64,000 nucleotides of DNA. Origin: Forficula auricularia (taxonomy: Eukaryota > Arthropoda > Insecta > Dermaptera > Forficulidae). The DNA is taken from NCBI GenBank assembly GCA_024734495.1, contig JALMQS010000887.1, positions 1,231,115 through 1,295,114 of the forward strand. The letters run 5' to 3'. Below are positions 43,101 through 53,914 of this stretch, piece by piece. The notes under the pieces are model-generated. The model saw only the letters and a program-made list of their open reading frames with translations. It made no database searches and had not been told where the DNA came from. Positions within the stretch are counted from its first letter, which is position 1. Each line of letters begins with the position of its first letter. A program made the translations under genes and the position numbers.

Positions 43101-44303
43101 ACAACATTTTTTTATTTTTATTTTATTATCCCATACAAGTTATAAATTACTTTAACTTACAGTGATTGAAATACAAGATATACCAATTACATTTTTTAAA
43201 AAATAATTACAACAATTGAAAAGCTAACTGGATATTAGACATATCTTTGTCCATATGTTGTTCTTTGGTTTTATTAACTTTCTGACACTAGATGTCAGGA
43301 GGGTCAAATTCGCTATCTTATTACATTCAATTATTAATTCTAAATAACTTAAAGAGATGTCAGGCCTATCTTGATTTTCGCCAATAGATAATACCACATA
43401 TTTAAATGTATTAACGAATTCATTATTACAGAATATTAGTAAAATTTTACTTGCCTTGGTGGATATCGCACTTTCTAATTCAAATAATTAGGAAAAAAAC
43501 CAATTTAGTACTTTTGATGACATCATAGCTACTCACATTTTGACTTGGTAAAATATCATCGATGTTGTTTAGTATTTTTTAAAAGACTCGTTTCATTGTA
43601 AAGGAGTGCTTTTTGAGACAAGCACTGGTGATATCATGTAAAACGACCCCTCCCAAACCCTTAAAAAGTACTATATTAATTTCGTAAAAATTTGAGTTTG
43701 GTATCTTTTGAAAATGATCTCCTCAAATGAAAAAAAATGGAGAATGTCTAACATCACACCAAATCAAACGAATCATGGTTTTACAAATGGGAACAATAAG
43801 TGGAGAGTTATCCTCCTTAAAGAAGAATAAACAAAAAGCTTATAAAGTAAAATTAAATATGAGATTATCCGAAACAATATTTTCCTCGATTAACACACCC
43901 CTTCAAGGATTAAAAAAATAATGATTGTTATAAACCCTCTAATTTTTAGGGGTTGAAATTCTTATTTATCACAGAGACAACAAAAGCATCCAATTTAATT
44001 TTTATTAATGGAAAATAAAGCAAATGTATCTATACTTATTATAATCGGCTTGCGCGACAACGCCAATGTAATTTTTTTTATTTTAAAACACACTCATAGT
44101 TCATGACAAAATAAAATTAAGAAATTTTATTTTAAAATCCCCTAATAGATTGTGACAAATTTAATTTATTGAAATTAAGAAATTTATATTATTATTTTAA
44201 AACCCTCCACGGAGTTTATGGGGTGTCATGATGCCCGCCGAAGGCCATCCCTGGTTTAGACTGTGAACCAACCCTTGCTTCCAGAATCATATATTAAAAT
44301 AAA
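43101..44303. other. Unassigned stretch
   Basis: AT-rich. The plus-strand 64-codon frame at 43727-43921 is Lys-rich and shows no domain. Bases 44090-44215 contain a loose direct repeat of AAAAC...CATGACAAAT phrases also seen near 20490. Confidence 0.4.
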
Positions 44304-45272
44304 CTGACACGTTCTGATGTGCCCATCCATTTGACTTTACCATACAACCTGGCGCCTCACTTATATTTAATAAAATTATTTATAATCACGTAGGGGGGTT
44401 ATACAAAGGAGGCGACTGTGGGTCAGTGGCTAGAGTGTTGGGTCGCTGACTCGAGACCTAGTCTCGGCAGATAGATATTTTCAGTCGCCTCCTCTTAGAA
44501 AGTAATGGCAACCTACCAAGAGTATAATTGCCTAGTAACCTCTCCAAATTAGCCGTCCGGAACCGGCGTTAAAAAGTAGGTCCCATTTATCTGTGTAAAA
44601 CAACTAAACACACTCAGTACAGGTATATGTGGAAAGGAGCCGACACCCGTTTCGGGTATGGCACTCGAAGAAGAAGAAGGGGGGTTAGTTTTTGCATTTT
44701 TATACTTCTGGGGGCCCACTGATTATGTATGTAAGATTTCGTTGAATTTGGTACATAGACCTATATTTGCATTTTTTGACCATAGGTAGACCCCCCCCTC
44801 CCATTTTGAGCTGTTAGTTTTTACACTTTTAGACTTCTGGGGGTCCACTGATTATGTATATAAAATCTGCTTAAATGGCCTAGATTTTTAATTTTTCAAC
44901 CCCCCCTCCCCCCCTTAATTTTGAGTCGATATGCACCAAAATCCAATCAGCTCTTAATTTCAATTCACCGAAACTACATGTGAAATTTGGTTTTGATATT
45001 CACACTAGTTTTTGAGATAGCTCGTCCACAAAAATAACGGTAACGCAACAGACTAACAGACATTTTGGCAAAACAGTTATTATCTCGAAAAATATAATTT
45101 TTCCGGTGTTCACTTAATAGGACTTTTTTGTAGACCGAAATGCCATGGTTTTTCTCATTTTTTTCAACAAAATAGTTTGAGCCGTTTTTTGAGATATTTC
45201 GAAAAAAAGGGAAAAAACACTTTTTTCATGCACGATTACAATACTTGACCATACCCTGTATGGTAAAGTAAA
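44304..45272 (-). repeat. Repeat family M, copy 2, carrying a SINE
   Basis: Reverse complement of 35624-36268 from CTGACACGTTCTGATGTG to TACCCTGTATGGTAAAG, interrupted at 44402-44678 by a SINE with a 9-bp duplication. Confidence 0.75.
44402..44678 (+). mobile_element. SINE family S2 with 9-bp target duplication
   Basis: The unit starts with a tRNA-like head (GTGGGTCAGTGGCTAGAGTG, then GACTCGAGACCTAGTCTCGG as a worn B box) and ends in a GAA repeat. It is bounded by GGGGGGTTA at 44393-44401 and again at 44679-44687. Homologous repeat M copies without the insert contain the sequence once. This defines the element ends with good certainty. Confidence 0.8.
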
Positions 45273-45335
45273 AATTAAGAATTATTAACCAGCACAACTG
45301 GTAATATTGTGTTTTATGAAATGACAAAGAATAAC

Positions 45336-45385
45336 CATTCTATCTCTGAAGATGACATTAATCAAATGTAGAAACGTTAGTAGGT
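45336..45385 (+). ncRNA. Hammerhead motif, family L
   Basis: CTGAAGA (45346-45352), an ACAT/ATGT helix II with imperfect base, GAAA (45371-45374), CGTT. Helix I is CT with AG, then ACC with GGT after a loop. Confidence 0.5.
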
Positions 45386-45389
45386 ATTT

Positions 45390-45980
45390 TTAAATTAAAG
45401 AAATAATTGGTTCTATACAACCCTTCATTAAATATTTTATTTTTAATACTTTCTAAAAAAAATTCCATACCTATAAATAAAAACAGCTATAAATATGTTT
45501 TTAACCACTCTCCTCTAATTCGATGTTTCAAAATTTTTTGTACTTGTTGAAATGTATAACCGAAATCTGTCACGTTTCGAAGTGGACAATTCAAAAGCAA
45601 TAATGCCCATACAACGATATCAAGATAAAAAAATAAAAAAAACTAAACCAAAAATAGCTTGTTTAATTCTTCATTACATGTCATATGTAATTGGATAATA
45701 TTCGTACGGAATGAATAAAGAGTAAAAAAATTTATATGAATAAAAAAAAGAAATGTATTTTTACATCTTTTAGAGCAGCTGCTCATATCCAATGGTACAC
45801 GTCTATAGTGGTATTTCTTCTTAAATATAAAATTATTCATAAAAGGAATCGTAGGGAATTGGATAAATTAAAACACAGAGATTTTATTAAGTGGGTCAGA
45901 AGTTTATTTAATTTATTTTGACTTTCTCAGTCGCTTATTTTATCACTCTGACAAATACAGTTTTTCTATGAGACAAAACA

Positions 45981-45986
<6 letters not shown>
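45390..45986. other. Unassigned stretch
   Basis: Overlapping frames on both strands at 45643-45921 show no domain. AT-rich. Confidence 0.4.

Positions 45987-46021
<35 letters not shown>
45987..46021. repeat. (TA)n microsatellite
   Basis: TA run. Confidence 0.9.
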
Positions 46022-46023
<2 letters not shown>

Positions 46024-46310
46024 AGGGCCTCACACATCTCCCCTTATAGCACTCCGATTCTCCCACTGAGGATCCGGTTGAGTGGCTCAGGGTGTGGCCA
46101 CAACAGAACGGTTTGTAACCTTAGTAAGATGCGACCAAAAAATAAAATAATAATAATAACAAAAAAAAGGAATACCGCATGTAGTCCAAATAATAAAAAT
46201 AAATAAATAAATACACTGGGAAGAATAAATGACATGATATGATATATAGAATTTATCTTTCCATGACATATTCTTGGTTCAAAATAATCTTTTTTTTTTT
46301 TTTGGCTTTT

Positions 46311-46580
46311 GTGCCGAGGGTAGCAGAATTTTTATATATTGAAGGAGACAACAAAAGAGTGTGTCTTCTGTTGGAATTATAAATTTTATATATAACGAGA
46401 CTATAGATTCGAGGGCTTTGCTCTCTACATCAGTCTATTCCAATTGATTCACAGGAATTATGAATGAATTGTAATAGACTGATGAAGAGGGAAAAACCCT
46501 CGAAACTATAGTCTCGTTATAAATAAAATTTATAATTCCAGCAGAAGACACCCTCTTTATTGTCTCCTTCAATAAATTTT
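46311..46580. mobile_element. PLE family C palindrome, copy 2
   Basis: Begins GTGCCGAGGGTAGCAGAA, arms share ATTGAAGGAGACAA and GTGTCTTCTGTTGGAATTAT in inverse. The left hammerhead (46399-46437, minus strand) is damaged in both boxes, the right one is intact. Confidence 0.75.
46468..46522 (+). ncRNA. Hammerhead ribozyme motif with looped helix III, family C
   Basis: TTGTAATAGA, CTGATGA (46479-46485), A, GAGGG with AAAAA loop and CCCTC, GAAA (46502-46505), C-TATA-GTC, then TCGTTATAA. Helix I is GA with TC plus six further pairs past a small internal loop. GUC cleavage triplet. This is the best monomeric candidate. Confidence 0.75.
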
Positions 46581-46894
46581 TATTTTTTCATCATAATTTG
46601 AAAAATAATATTTATTATTTGTAAAATATTTTTCCTTTCATTGACTTGTTATTTAAATTTGAATAAAATTTTTCTCCCGTTGAAAATTTTTATTTTTCAT
46701 CTTTTTAAAATGAAAAAACTTGCTAGGGTGAAATAGAGGAAAATTAAATATTTTTCTCGGTGATATAGACATTTAATGAATTTGATCCGAGGGATGCAAT
46801 TATAAAATTCTCGAGAACAACAAATCTTAAGTGGATGTATTACAATAAAATACAAAAATTCTCCAAGTTAAATAACTCAAGAGAGGTTTTTGTC

Positions 46895-46975
46895 TTGAGG
46901 GTGTGAGCTGACTGCCCGGAAAGTATGTTAGTTCTCAGGTTCGACTCTTGAGGGGATGAATCCACTCTGATATCG
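46895..46975 (+). mobile_element. tRNA-derived SINE head, family S3
   Basis: GGTTCGACTCT (46938-46948) is B-box-like inside CTCAG...TTGAG. The continuation TCCACTCTGATATC parallels the minus-strand unit at 17166-17270. Confidence 0.45.
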
Positions 46976-46986
46976 CAATTTAATAA

Positions 46987-47113
46987 TCCTATACTACTAA
47001 AGCGCATTTGTGCCTGCCTCTGTATGTACCTATTTATGTACCTATCTATCTATGTAATTATGACCGTCCCCCAACAAAAACAGTCGTTATGGTTACCAAT
47101 TTAAATGAAATTA

Positions 47114-47148
<35 letters not shown>

Positions 47149-47227
47149 GGTTTCGTCTGTACATTGGGGTGGTGGGGTAAGAGGAGTGGCTAGCAAAACG
47201 GCCGCCGAAGGCGGGCCTTGCAGCTAG
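46987..47227 (+). mobile_element. 241-bp non-autonomous Helitron
   Basis: Starts TCCTATACTACTAAAGCGC after an A and ends TTGCAGCTAG before a T. A hairpin CCGCC-GAA-GGCGG (47202-47214) lies nine bases before the terminal CTAG. TC start, CTRR end, subterminal hairpin and A/T insertion site are all present. A (TA)n run (47117-47141) is in the middle. No Rep/helicase coding. Confidence 0.7.
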
Positions 47228-47229
47228 TA

Positions 47230-48644
47230 TTTCTACTAAAATCTTAGAATTTGTCCTAAAAATTAAATTCTTTCTTTTAACTCAAAAAATATTTAGGATA
47301 TGGAAACTTTATTTTTATATTTGTAATGTGAACGAAATTCTATATTGATTTACTGTATCACTTATCCTTTTTTACTAAAATTTAAATTTTTCGAACATTT
47401 CCAGCTAGCATATAATAATTAGTTTTAGACAAAGTTGATAAAACATTCATTTGATTCAAGAGGTTAATCAAAACAAAAGTTTATATTACGTAATTATTAG
47501 GATATTTAGAATATTAACATTTCACTAAATGAATAACGAAATATGTATGTTAATTCGAACTTATTAAAATTGTAGTTAATTAATCGTATGAACAACAACT
47601 TTGTTTAACAATTTCACATTTCAGCAATTATATACCTATATAATTAAGTTAGACTTTGCATACTAATTAAAAATTTGACATACCTATACTTATATATGAA
47701 TATATATAAATATATTTGTATATGATTTAAATTATGATAAAAACTTTTTCAATTAAGAAGTACTAATAAATAAATGTTTTTTTTTTTTTTTTTTTTTTAG
47801 TTAAAGAGTTCAAGTGAAAATACACTAAAGCTTAAAGGGTGAATAAGTAAGGGGTAAAGGGTGCAAAGTTTATCTTAATACATTGAAATGACAGACGGAT
47901 TCTGTTTTTTTAATTACATAAAATGAAATATTAAAATAATAAGCCAATTTTTACTCTTAATTATTCAGTTATATTAAGTTTGTTTGTTAGATCTCAGTAC
48001 GACTATCACTGACAAAGATCTGGTAAAAATCGTTCTTTATTTTGAGTTTGTGATTTTTCTTGACTCTGCAGTCCTGTAATTTTTTTTCTTTAGGAAGCTA
48101 ATTTTATAGTTTTTAAAGTAGTATTTAGGTCTTCTTTTTCTTTGCAACATTTTAAAAACTGAAATGAATTCCACTAGATGAGATAATATTTCAAAAATGC
48201 CCTATTTAAGAGTTAATAAATTCTCTTTTGACTATTCAAATTGTATGCAAATAAAAAATGTTTTTTCAAATTTTAGATGTTATCTGTCACCACTTTAAAA
48301 TAACCGTATTAATTCTCATGAATTAATTTTTATTTATCTGTATTAATTCACTAAACAATTACATTCACTTCTGATTGACTAACTTCAGTAGAACTCTTGG
48401 TAAATTAAGAGTTGATATTTTATTAAAATCACACATAATAAATTATTATTATTTATTCGTGTTCAATAAATAATTATAATTAATTATGTGATTTTAATAA
48501 AATTTCAAAACTTAATAAAATTAATCACAAAAATAAAAGCATGAACAGCTTCTTAATCGATAAATACTCATGTTAAATGTTTTGAAAATATTTTTGTTAA
48601 GGTGTATACTGTGTATATATCTGGAACATTGAGCAATATTTAAA
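47230..48644. other. Unassigned stretch with T run at 47778-47800
   Basis: AT-rich. The phrase ACACATAATAAATTATTATTATTTATTC (48431 on) is followed by an inverse partner at 48478-48500, a small foldback like that near 56990. No gene. Confidence 0.4.
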
Positions 48645-48690
48645 GTACTTCTGAAGATGACCTACCAGCAGTGGCTGAATTGCTTATCAA
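48645..48690 (+). ncRNA. Decayed hammerhead motif, family F relative
   Basis: CTGAAGA (48651-48657), TGACCTACCAGCAGTGGCTG, then AATTGCTTATCAAATTAATA. It aligns with the family F motif, but the GAAA box is lost (CTGAATT). Confidence 0.4.
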
Positions 48691-48811
48691 ATTAATATAA
48701 ATAAATAAAGTATTATTTATTTCACAATAATGTGACAAATAGCCCTTAAAGTTTGAAAGATATATTATCAATCCAGTCATTAATTTTTGAATGAATAATT
48801 TAAAAAAAAAA

Positions 48812-49463
48812 TTGACACGTTCTGATGTGGCCATCCACTTGACTTTACCATACACTTCTGGTTGAGTTTGGTACAAGGGCCTAGATTTCAATTTTTTGAC
48901 CCTACAACTCCCCCAACCCCCATTTTAAGCGGTTAGTTTTTGCTACTAGTAGCCCACTGATTATGTATACAAAATTTGGTTGAATTTGGTCCAAGGGCCA
49001 AGATTTTCATTTTTTGACCACCCCCTCGCCATTTTGTTTTTGCATTTTTAGTGTTCTGGGGGCCCACTGATTATGTATACAAAATTTGGTTGAGTTCGCT
49101 CAAATGGCCTAGATTTTATTTTTTGACATCCCCCCCCTACCCTAATTTTGGTCCCAGGAGAAAAATATTTTCGTTATTATAGGTTAATTTTAGTATAGTA
49201 GTTTAGTATAGTATTTCTTGTTTTATTACTTTGAATATATCATAATTTTAATTTTTAACTCCCTCTTAATTTTGGGTCGATATGCACCAAAATCTAATCA
49301 GCTCTTAATCTCAATGCCCCCAAACTACATGTGAAATTTGGTTTTGATATTCACACTAGTTTTTGAGTTAGCTCGTCCACAAAAATTTGGCAACGCACAG
49401 ACTAACAGACTAACAGACATTTTAACAAAACAGTTATTATCTCGAAAAATATAATTTTTTCTA
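48812..49463 (-). repeat. Repeat family M, copy 3
   Basis: Same orientation as copy 2, from TTGACACGTTCTGATGTGG; breaks off after TCTCGAAAAATATAATTTT. The internal modules with CCCACTGATTATGTATACAA are repeated three times. Confidence 0.75.
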
Positions 49464-50792
49464 TGTGGGCTTTTTTATAAAGCTTCTAAAGTAATAATTA
49501 AAAATAAGTTTATGTGTTTGAGATTATAGAAAGTTCTGCCATTTTATTTACCAAAAGTAAGAAAAATATTACTTGACTATCTTCAACTGTCATTAAAAAA
49601 TTTGTAACAGTTGTATACTGGAAAAAGTAGAAATTCCCAAGCTTTTACAATTATTTTGATATAATTGATATAATATATGTGTTATGTGACGTCACAACTA
49701 GTTTAACTCTTGAAAAGTCTTTACAATAATTAAATAATAAATTACAAAAAAATCGAAATTTTTCTAATGTTAAATGTATATTAAAACGATATTTCACATA
49801 AAAAACAATTTCAAAAATAACAAATAATCAAAACAATTAGATTCTTCCAATTCCCTAACTAATGCCTTTTTTTAGTGCTTTAGGCAAACAAACGCCACTC
49901 ACAAAAATGACGATCAAATTATTTGACTATATTAGAAGGTTCTGCTATTTAGATTACTATTTCCATTATTATACTACATAATATATTTCAATCGTTTTCT
50001 TCTTTCTAAATCACCTCGTATAAAATCAATTGGGCAATGGCCTAAGTATATTTTATATTTGTTTACCCGTCCCAAACCCATTTGTAACATATTTTGTTCG
50101 AGGTTCTTATAAAATATTTTTTACTTCAATTAATACCATATTTATTGGTGATATTTTATAACAAGAATCCCTTCCTACAATAAACAGAAAATATCTCCTT
50201 CTTTTACGCACCCCTCTCAGTTCACCCAACTTATTTAAATGAAGACAATATATTTGCCACTTAAAGCACCAACATTAAAGCAGGTGTAGAGGCAGAGAGC
50301 AAGATTAAGTAGCGACTGGGGCCATTTCTACAAAACCCAATATTTGCCTATCTATTTAAAGTGTTTTTGTATGGTATTAATTATTAGAAATGCACCTGGA
50401 CTCCTATTAATTAAGAAAAGGGACTGAGGGTTGAGAGAAGAAAAACAAACACACACACCCCTATACTTATTCAGTATTAAACGTTGGTCGTATTTCAGGC
50501 TCTCCTTTATTATTAGAACGTGTTTAAAAAATATTTAATAATTTTTGGAAGTTTGCAATTTATGGAAAATTACTAAAAGTATCAAAGAGAGATTATTAGT
50601 ATTATTAATTAAAAAAGAAAATGAGTTATTGCTTCTTTATTGTTAGAAATTTTAACAAAATCAAAGTGTCTTTCGATTGACCAGAGATCGGTCTCCTTAT
50701 ATACCCCGAGGGTTCTCGTTTAAAGATTAGTAATGAAGATCTGACTATTTTGGATTAGAATAGAACAAAAAACATTATATCCTAAATCATTA
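49464..50792. other. Unassigned stretch
   Basis: No repeat relation or gene noticed, so it may be low-copy host DNA. Stops in all frames. Confidence 0.4.
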
Positions 50793-51157
50793 GCGGCCGT
50801 TCATAAATTAAGTCACACGAATTTCAAGATTATTAGAACCCTTCCCCATGTGTCACATTCTGTCACATTTCCATAGAGCTCCTCTGTATTGTGACGTAAC
50901 ACTATCACTTTTACGCCTTAAAATTTAATAACATACCTATTTGAAAATTTTTTAATTTGACTTTTGTGACATCAAAAATTTTAAGATCCCCGGGCCACCT
51001 GTCATATCTTTTTTAATGAAAATGATGAGAAGGAGTTACACCAAAAAGGTGCAACCCCTAAAGTCCTGGGTTGGCCCCTCCATCGTGAAAAGAAGAAGTC
51101 ACAAATCTGAAATGCCCCCTCCCCCTGTACTGTGTGACGTAATTTGTGGACGGCCCC
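50793..51157. mobile_element. Harbinger-like MITE N1, copy 2, with LINE tail inserted
   Basis: Starts GCGGCCGTTCATAAATTAAG and ends TGACGTAATTTGTGGACGGC, flanked by TTA at 50790-50792 and 51158-51160. It matches 38357-38633 except for an insert at about 51010-51098. Confidence 0.7.
51010..51098 (-). mobile_element. LINE/SINE 3' tail insertion
   Basis: On the minus strand: TTCTTTTCACGATGGAG, GGACTTTAGGGGTTGCACCT, TTTTGGTGTAACTCC, TTCTCATCATTTTCATT. This is the tail shared by the LINE copies at 61.5-62.2 kb and the SINE at 9531. It is a very short, 5'-truncated insertion. Confidence 0.7.
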
Positions 51158-51495
51158 TTACATGACATAGAGAATATATATATATGAAAGTAAATAGAGA
51201 TTATAAACATATAGTATACCTTATATCTACCCATATCTATAATAAGGTTTGCTGATATCTGAGACGTTTTTTTGTAACGCATTTAAAAAGTTTTTAGAAC
51301 TATAATTTTTGGAAAATTAATAAAAGTATCAAAGAAAGACTATTAGTATTATTATTGTTTATAAAAAAAATAATTATTACTTATTTATTGATAAAATTTT
51401 AACTAAATCAAAGTATCTTTTGGGGGGGTCGCTCTGGAGTTACTCCCCCAGGGTTCTGGCTAAAAGATCAGCAATGAAAATTTGTTGATTTAAAT

Positions 51496-51627
51496 CAGGG
51501 CTTCATAAACTATGGGTCGTGACCCCAAGGGGGTCGCGAAACTGAATTTTGGTGTAACGAAACATAGGGCAACAATGATTTCTCAGTCAAAACGGGGTCG
51601 CTAATTAAATAAGTTTAAGAAGCGCAG
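51496..51627. mobile_element. 132-bp hAT-like MITE with 8-bp target duplication
   Basis: Ends CAGGGCTTCATAAACT and AAGTTTAAGAAGCGCAG, imperfect inverted repeats. Flanks ATTTAAAT (51488-51495) and ATTTAGAT (51628-51635). A GTCGTGACCCC...GGGGTCGC pair lies just inside the ends. Confidence 0.7.
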
Positions 51628-51842
51628 ATTTAGATTATTTGAAAGAAATAGAATGAATAGAATAAAATAAAAATAGAGGTCTTAAACATATTATATTTAT
51701 AATATATTTCTATAAAGGTAGCGAAAAGATTCAATTGTGTATTTGAATCAATTATAAATAACAAATAAATAATTGACAAAACCCATTAAGGTGGTCATAA
51801 CTTTGAAACTATGGTGTGGAAAAGAAAATTATATAGTACTTT

Positions 51843-52208
51843 ATATATATTGCTTCAAGCAGAGGACAACCTCATTGATTTCATCTTATAAATCAACAAC
51901 TCTTGCTACACTGGGGACATTCATAAAATACATTCGCAAATAAGGGGAGGAAGTGTACTGCTTAGCTTGATATATTACAAGGGGGGGGGGTCTAAGCAAA
52001 CGTGACGTTCGCAGTTCATCAATTTTATTTTTAATTTTTTTCTTAACTTGTCAGCTAATATAGCTAGGGGGTCTAGCTTTTGTGACGTTATATTTGTTAA
52101 GGTTGTTCCAGAAAATGTGACACACCGTGATGAAGGTGGGGTGGGGGTCAAAAAGGCGAAATTTTGCGTGATGTATTTTATGAATGGCCCCTCTTGGCAA
52201 AACAAAAT
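51843..52208 (-). mobile_element. PLE family B arm interrupted by a MITE
   Basis: 51850-51912 reads GCTTCAAGCAGAGGACAACC then AATCAACAACTC and TGCTACA, and the rest of the family mark (CTTGGCAAAACAAAA) resumes at 52192. The gap is filled by the MITE at 51913. Confidence 0.65.
51913..52192. mobile_element. MITE N2 with inverted ends
   Basis: GGGGACATTCATAAAATACA near the left end and GATGTATTTTATGAATGGCC near the right are inverse. The ends resemble N1 (both have CATAAAT/ATTTATG and a GTCAC element), suggesting a related Harbinger-like family. Open frames across it on both strands are not genes. Confidence 0.65.
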
Positions 52209-52334
52209 TAAGTTTCTAAATAAAATTCCTGGTTTAGTTTTCTTCAGGAAATGCTACATACAATTTTTTTTTATAATTAAGTAATGGAGAGGGATTCAGC
52301 CAATGGGTAGCCTCTGCTGAATAAAAAACTCCCA

Positions 52335-52392
52335 ATTATAGAAAAACGTTTCGGCTTTAATTAAATAATGCCATCATCAGTTCCTAAGAGCT
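52335..52392 (-). ncRNA. Hammerhead ribozyme motif, family P
   Basis: Minus strand CTGATGA (52374-52380), T, GGC with long loop and GCC, GAAA (52349-52352), CGTT. Helix I is TAGGAA with TTTCTA, six pairs with one wobble. It lies 480 bases downstream of the endonuclease stop. Confidence 0.65.
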
Positions 52393-52862
52393 GAAAAAAG
52401 CGATAGAGCACACATGTAAAATTACAATAAAAATTTTTTACAAAAAATCCAAACTTGTTAATTACAAAATTATATCTTACAGTATTAGCGACACAATTAA
52501 TTTTATAAATAAATTGTCCGCAGGCAGAGTTGTTGTGGATTTTATCATAATATATACAAAATTATATGAATTACAAAAATGGTACATAAATCTTGGTGTG
52601 CTCTCACTTGATATGTGCAACGTCTCAAGTACAAATATAGCAAATTTCAATTTCATTCAATTAATAATAATAATAATTATGAGACAGTGATCACTGACCC
52701 CTCACAAACATCTCTTAATTAAAAAATTTCTCAAAATAATTAACAAACATTAAGAATAACAAAAATTCGAATTCAAAATGACAATATATAAAAATAAAAA
52801 TAAAAAATAAATTTTTTCTTCTCTACCCTTTTACAATTCTTTCGCCCCTTTCTCAATGTTTA

Positions 52863-53126
52863 TTATACCTGGGCATCAGTATTTGTCAGTATTAACAAGT
52901 AAGCATTGCTAAGCCCAATGCAATCAGTTTGAAAATTAAGAGCCCTTTGCCCATATGTCTTAATAAAACATTTTTCGGCCAGCATACGCTTATAATTGTT
53001 ACCCAATCTCATCAAGATGACAGCATCATCAAACTCAAATCCATGGGAGGTGTCGATATGGTGTGTGCTCAGGGCTGTCGAAGCTTTTTTATTTATTACA
53101 CTTAATTCATGCTCTCTTTTCCGCAA
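52863..53126 (-). pseudogene. Penelope-like element GIY-YIG endonuclease C-terminus
   Basis: An 87-codon minus-strand frame: KREHELSVINKKASTALSTH, HIDTSHGFEFDDAVIL, GNNYKRMLAEKCFIKTYGQR, ALNFQTDCIGLSNAYLLIL. In Penelope-like polyproteins the GIY-YIG endonuclease ends with SALxxHxxxxGHxFDFxxAxIL, KRxxxExxxI and N...D. This fragment keeps that order, including the Glu in KRMLAEKCFIK that fits the catalytic Glu position of the fold. The GIY-YIG half and the reverse transcriptase are missing: the frame starts at the inverted arm. Family assignment is firm, copy function is lost. Confidence 0.8.
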
Positions 53127-53239
53127 ATTAATTAAAGCCGAAACGTTTTTCTATAATTGGGAGTTTTTTATTCAGCAGAGGCTACCCATTGGCTGAATCC
53201 CTCTCCATTACTTAATTATATACAAATACAGCCATCAAA

Positions 53240-53914
53240 TTTTATCAATTTTTTTTTATTTATTTATCGTCATTCATCCAGTCTCATTACAAATTTTAAA
53301 TTACAATAATTAAATAAAAATTAAATTTCCAATTAATACACATGTTAAAATTTAACAATATTTCACATACACACATATATATTTATATATATATAACACA
53401 AATAATAATAAAATTCAACACTCTTTAAGAATACTCTTGAATCGAGGGCTAAATTTAGTAAAAGATAAACAGGTAAACCAAAAAACATAATAAAAATGAA
53501 CTTAAAAACCAATAATCAAAAGGACAATTTTTTCCTCTCCTTTAAAAATGATAGAAATCACAAAAATCAGAGATCAAAAACAAAAATAAATGACCAAAAC
53601 AAAATAAAAAAATAATAAATGAAAGCGTCTCACGATATCACAATTTAAGAATGTCAGAATAAATTAAATATTTTTTTATATGTCTAACATTTCTGAATTG
53701 GACATACCTAGCTGAATCTATATTTAATTTCCATTCTCAGGCCAACAATCTGTGCATATCTCAAGTACAAATCAGTCTTAAACCTAGGTAAAATTATATT
53801 AGTTCTATTAGATATATTGTGGGATACACAATTTAAAAGAGGAATAATATGAAAAATTAGTATGGAGCAGGTGTGAATGGAGAAGTGTGAAGTGAATGTC
53901 TTTCACCCTCTTTT
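53240..53914 (-). other. Possible LINE 3' region
   Basis: A T run then TTTATTTATTTATCGTCATTC at 53251 looks like the A-rich tail of a minus-strand retrotransposon, as at 54846. No coding remnant was read. The remainder is AT-rich. Confidence 0.3.

Larger units (their letters stand above)
52274..53219 (-). mobile_element. PLE family P: inverted arms enclosing an endonuclease fragment
   Basis: Arms at 52274-52358 and 53122-53219 are reverse complements, sharing GAGAGGGATTCAGCCAATGG, GCAGAGGCTACCC and the GCCGAAACGTTTTT end of a hammerhead. The minus strand between them carries the C-terminus of a PLE polyprotein and then a full hammerhead. So the order in the sense direction is inverted terminal piece, 5'-truncated endonuclease, 3' untranslated part, hammerhead, terminal piece. 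This is the clearest view of how the window's palindromes are built. Confidence 0.75.

Noticed and set aside
45643..46269. Several 60- to 65-codon frames on both strands
   Set aside because: Rich in Phe, Leu, Ile and Tyr from AT-rich DNA, overlapping each other, with no motif.
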